A stretch of DNA of 7,918 nucleotides from Halovivax sp. (lineage in GTDB: Archaea; Halobacteriota; Halobacteria; Halobacteriales; Natrialbaceae), in contig SLIS01000382.1 of the NCBI GenBank assembly GCA_007135505.1, positions 1-7,918 on the forward strand. The letters run 5' to 3'. Positions 6,244-7,918 of this stretch are shown piece after piece (the stretch's first letter is position 1; each line of letters starts with the position of its first letter). The notes under the pieces were generated by a model. It made no database searches. It saw only the letters and a program-made list of their open reading frames with translations, and was not told the DNA's origin. Position numbers and translations under genes: made by a program.

Positions 6244-6537
6244 TTATTCGGTTTCAGTCTCGGTTTCGGTCTCTTCTTCGGTCGTGACCGGTTCCGTGTC
6301 GACGGCCTCGTCATCGTCGAGTGGCTCGTCGTACTCTCCCTTTTCACGCATCTCTTCGAGTTCCGTTTCGACCTTCTCTTTCCCCTTCTGGAACTCACCC
6401 ATGGCCTCACCGGTCGACCTGGCGAGTTTCGGAATCTTGTTGGCACCGAACAACAAGATCGCGATGAAGAGGATGATCAAGAGCTCTGGCCCCCCGGGCA
6501 CGCCGGGGACGAACAGCGGTACGGTTTCGGCTACCAT
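6244..6537 (-). CDS. tatA: Sec-independent (twin-arginine) protein translocase subunit TatA
   Basis: This 97-residue protein is the pore-forming subunit of the Tat translocase, which exports folded proteins carrying twin-arginine signals and is heavily used by haloarchaea. It has the classic layout: a short N-terminal external segment, one membrane helix at about 17-30, the conserved Phe30-Gly31 hinge in LLFGANKIPKLARS, an amphipathic helix at about 34-52, and an acidic cytoplasmic tail ending in a Thr-Glu run (86-97). Length is typical for the family. I chose the ATG at 6537 rather than the TTG at 6564, because the TTG overlaps the TATA-like element and translation from the ATG gives the normal short N-terminus. 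There is no Shine-Dalgarno, so translation is probably leaderless. No tatC is in the window, so this is an orphan tatA locus. TatA versus TatB cannot be split by sequence alone, but archaea generally use TatA-type proteins. Confidence 0.93.
   Translation of the reverse strand: MVAETVPLFVPGVPGGPELLIILFIAILLFGANKIPKLARSTGEAMGEFQKGKEKVETELEEMREKGEYDEPLDDDEAVDTEPVTTEEETETETETE
6247..6276 (-). repeat. Short imperfect repeat encoding the Thr-Glu tail of TatA
   Basis: About two and a half imperfect 12-bp units (plus strand TCGGTTTCAGTC, TCGGTTTCGGTC, TCTTCTTCGGTC) encode the TETETE-like end of TatA. Slippage could vary tail length between strains. Confidence 0.55.
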
Positions 6538-6563
6538 CTCTATCCGATTCTTACCGACTGGCA

Positions 6564-6579
6564 ATTATAACCTTTTTGG
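6564..6579 (-). promoter_or_regulatory. tatA promoter (BRE plus TATA box)
   Basis: The minus strand reads CCAAAAAGGTTATAAT. The TTATAAT box (6570-6564) ends 26 bases before the tatA ATG at 6537, so transcription would start at or just before the ATG and give a leaderless mRNA. A purine-rich BRE-like stretch immediately precedes the box. Confidence 0.65.
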
Positions 6580-6895
6580 AGATGACGACCTGGACGGCGG
6601 GCTTTCGTGCCTGTAGTCCATATTTTCGGTCTACTTGCGATGTGATGGACGGTGAGTGCCTCGATCTCCGGGCGGATGGCGTCGACTACTGACTACAGAT
6701 AGTATCGCTTTCGGTTCAGATAGCCGAACTGTCCGACGTGAGTACTCGGACCTGTTTCGGCCGAGCGACGTTACCTTGACGGGTCCGGCATCGGTTCCAG
6801 TCGCGGATGCGGGCCGTTGGCAGCCAGTAATTGCCACGCTATCGACCGGCGTCACGGACGGTTCGACGTGGACTACCGACGTCCGGCGTGCCAGC
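6580..6895. other. Divergent intergenic region between tatA and the HD-domain gene
   Basis: No convincing gene lies here. A plus-strand frame from GTG 6656 to 6934 (92 aa) overlaps the HD start by ATGA, but its product is Arg-rich, contains no lysine and is not acidic, and its early codons lack GC-rich third positions. No RNA gene or strong repeat is apparent. The region must hold any regulatory sites of the two divergent genes. Confidence 0.55.
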
Positions 6896-6906
6896 GGAGG
6901 GCTTTT
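6896..6906 (+). promoter_or_regulatory. Candidate promoter of the HD-domain gene
   Basis: GGAGGGCTTTT on the plus strand ends 24 bases before the ATG at 6931, the spacing expected for a haloarchaeal TATA-like element driving a leaderless mRNA. There is no Shine-Dalgarno near the ATG. The same 11-mer occurs on the opposite strand at 7872-7862. Confidence 0.45.
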
Positions 6907-6930
6907 CTCGCCGGCTGGCGACCGAGCAGT

Positions 6931-7743
6931 ATGAGCAATACATCGACTGGTGAGGGGAAACGGGTGTACGACCCCGATGCCACGCACGCGTTTCCGGATG
7001 GCAAACTCAACGAAATGCTCGAGTACATACGGTCCGACGCGGAGATCAACGCGTACCTCCGGGCCCAGAACGTAAACGCCGTCGATCGAATGCGCTACAA
7101 CGATCACGGTCCGAAACACATCGAGATCGTCCGGAATCGAGCGCTCTGTCTCTACGATCTCCTGAAAGCGAGCGACGTCAAATTCAACGGGGCGAGCGAG
7201 CAATCGCTGGACGAGGAGGACGAATCGGTGATCATCGCCCTCGCGGCCACGTTACACGACGTCGGACACGTCGTGCATCGGGACCGTCACCCGTTCTACT
7301 CGATCCCGCTCGCCTCCGACATTCTAGACCGTATACTTCCGGATTTCTACGACGTCTCCGAGTCCGTCCGGATGCGAGGTGAAATTCTCCACGCGATTCT
7401 CTGTCACCACACACCCGTCGAACCGCTCACCACCGAGGCAGGCATCATCAGGGTGGCGGACGCTCTGGACATGGAACGGGGCCGCTCTCGCATTCCGTAC
7501 GAGCACGGCGGTCGTGGGATCAACACTCTGTCCAGTCAGGCGATCAATCGCGTCTCGCTTCACGAGGGTGACTCGCGTCCGGTCATGGTCGAGATCGAGA
7601 TGACGAACGCGGCCGGCGTCTACCAGGTCGACAACCTCCTGAAGGCCAAACTCAGACACTCCGGCATCGAAGACTACGTCCGCATCGTGGCCGTCAACAC
7701 GAATGAGAACCGCGACCAGCTCGTCGAACGCATCGAACTGTAA
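6931..7743 (+). CDS. HD-domain metal-dependent phosphohydrolase, substrate unknown
   Basis: This 270-residue soluble protein carries the full set of HD-superfamily metal ligands. His63 is in KHIEIVRNR, and His109-Asp110 with His113 are in LHDVGH. His116 and His120 follow, then His154 and His159-His160 in ILHAILCHH, and Asp177 in RVADALDMERGR. The order H...HD...H...HH...D suggests a di- or trinuclear metal site acting on a phosphoester or nucleotide. Residues about 195-270 form a C-terminal segment with MVEIEMTNAAGVYQVDNLL, probably a small alpha/beta domain for dimerisation or substrate choice. I chose ATG 6931 over an in-frame upstream start at 6817, because the extra 38 residues are Arg/Cys-rich and unlike the rest, and a promoter-like element sits 24 nt before 6931. 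The gene appears monocistronic and divergent from tatA. HD enzymes include nucleotidases, cyclic-dinucleotide and (p)ppGpp hydrolases; nothing visible selects one. Confidence 0.88.
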   Translation: MSNTSTGEGKRVYDPDATHAFPDGKLNEMLEYIRSDAEINAYLRAQNVNAVDRMRYNDHGPKHIEIVRNRALCLYDLLKASDVKFNGASEQSLDEEDESVIIALAATLHDVGHVVHRDRHPFYSIPLASDILDRILPDFYDVSESVRMRGEILHAILCHHTPVEPLTTEAGIIRVADALDMERGRSRIPYEHGGRGINTLSSQAINRVSLHEGDSRPVMVEIEMTNAAGVYQVDNLLKAKLRHSGIEDYVRIVAVNTNENRDQLVERIEL

Positions 7744-7756
7744 CGGGCCGCCGTTT
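7742..7756 (+). terminator. Weak hairpin at the end of the HD-domain gene
   Basis: AACGG (7742-7746) and CCGTT (7751-7755) can pair around GCCG, followed by only one further T. The hairpin overlaps the stop codon. It is too short and lacks a T-run, so the terminator role is doubtful. Confidence 0.2.
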
Positions 7757-7861
7757 GCGCTTCCGTTCGACCATGGCCTGGTTTCGTTCCTCGTGACAAA
7801 CGGTACGGAGCGGTTTGTAAGGCATGTGGTGGCGAAATGGCACACCCGGGAATCGCTAGAC

Positions 7862-7872
7862 AAAAGCCCTCC
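7862..7872 (-). promoter_or_regulatory. Promoter-like GGAGGGCTTTT element facing into the HD-domain gene
   Basis: On the minus strand these 11 bases exactly match the candidate promoter upstream of the HD gene. If functional, transcription would begin near 7838 and run antisense to the end of the HD gene. No convincing coding frame follows, so an antisense RNA or a chance match are the options. Confidence 0.25.
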
Positions 7873-7918
7873 TCTCTCACTGCCGGGTCGCGTCGTCGCC
7901 GAACCGGCCGTTGACCAA

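Noticed and set aside
6656..6934. 92-aa plus-strand frame overlapping the HD gene start by ATGA
   Set aside because: The overlap looks like coupling, but the product has no lysine, few acidic residues and many arginines, and the codon third positions are not GC-rich. A promoter-like element just before the HD gene explains its expression without it.
7324..7863. 179-aa minus-strand frame opposite the end of the HD gene
   Set aside because: It is antisense to the conserved HD coding sequence, including its metal ligands, and has no recognisable domain.
1..7918. CRISPR array, insertion sequence or integrase
   Set aside because: No regularly spaced repeats, transposase or integrase motifs, or long terminal inverted repeats are visible on either strand.

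Overview
The window looks like haloarchaeal chromosome (class Halobacteria). The reading frames are GC-rich and their proteins are strongly acidic (Asp/Glu-rich, with Asp/Ser/Glu/Thr tails). Starts are either leaderless with a TATA-like element about 25-30 nt upstream or coupled by ATGA overlaps. The gene families are archaeal: a PilB/PilC type IV pilus pair, a haloarchaeal-type TatA, and an archaeal HD phosphohydrolase. I cannot name genus or species.

Layout. Positions 1-5600 (minus strand) hold a type IV pilus-type operon read right to left: a very large pilus/secretion ATPase (PilB, 1164 aa), a duplicated TadC/GspF-type membrane platform protein (PilC, 687 aa) coupled by an ATGA overlap, and the first 13 codons of a third gene that runs off the left edge. 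Positions 5601-6156 are a gene-poor, locally AT-rich spacer. It carries the PilB ribosome binding site, a likely promoter, and two near-copies of a CACAAAT(TAT)CGGCCG..GATA motif, one of which forms a 7-bp-arm inverted repeat over the likely promoter. A tRNA-Arg(CCU) lies at 6157-6228 (minus), with tatA only 15 nt upstream of it (6244-6537, minus). After a roughly 390-bp divergent intergenic stretch, a 270-aa HD-domain phosphohydrolase runs on the plus strand (6931-7743). The last 175 bp show no gene that I can support.

How the genes work together. PilB would power, and PilC anchor, the assembly of a surface filament or pseudopilus from prepilin-like subunits. No prepilin, prepilin peptidase or archaellum accessory gene (FlaH, FlaG/F, CheF) is in view, so the substrates probably lie to the left of the window. 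TatA is a pore-forming subunit of the twin-arginine translocase, a major export route in haloarchaea. Its link to the pilus genes appears to be proximity only. The HD protein is an apparently monocistronic enzyme of unknown substrate.

The least ordinary things here are the architecture of the ATPase (an apparently duplicated N-terminal module and a roughly 300-residue acidic disordered tail with recurring S-[I/V/M]-F motifs) and the repeated dyad-containing motif upstream of it. Nothing in the window by itself proves a new system; all function statements are from sequence reading without database searches.
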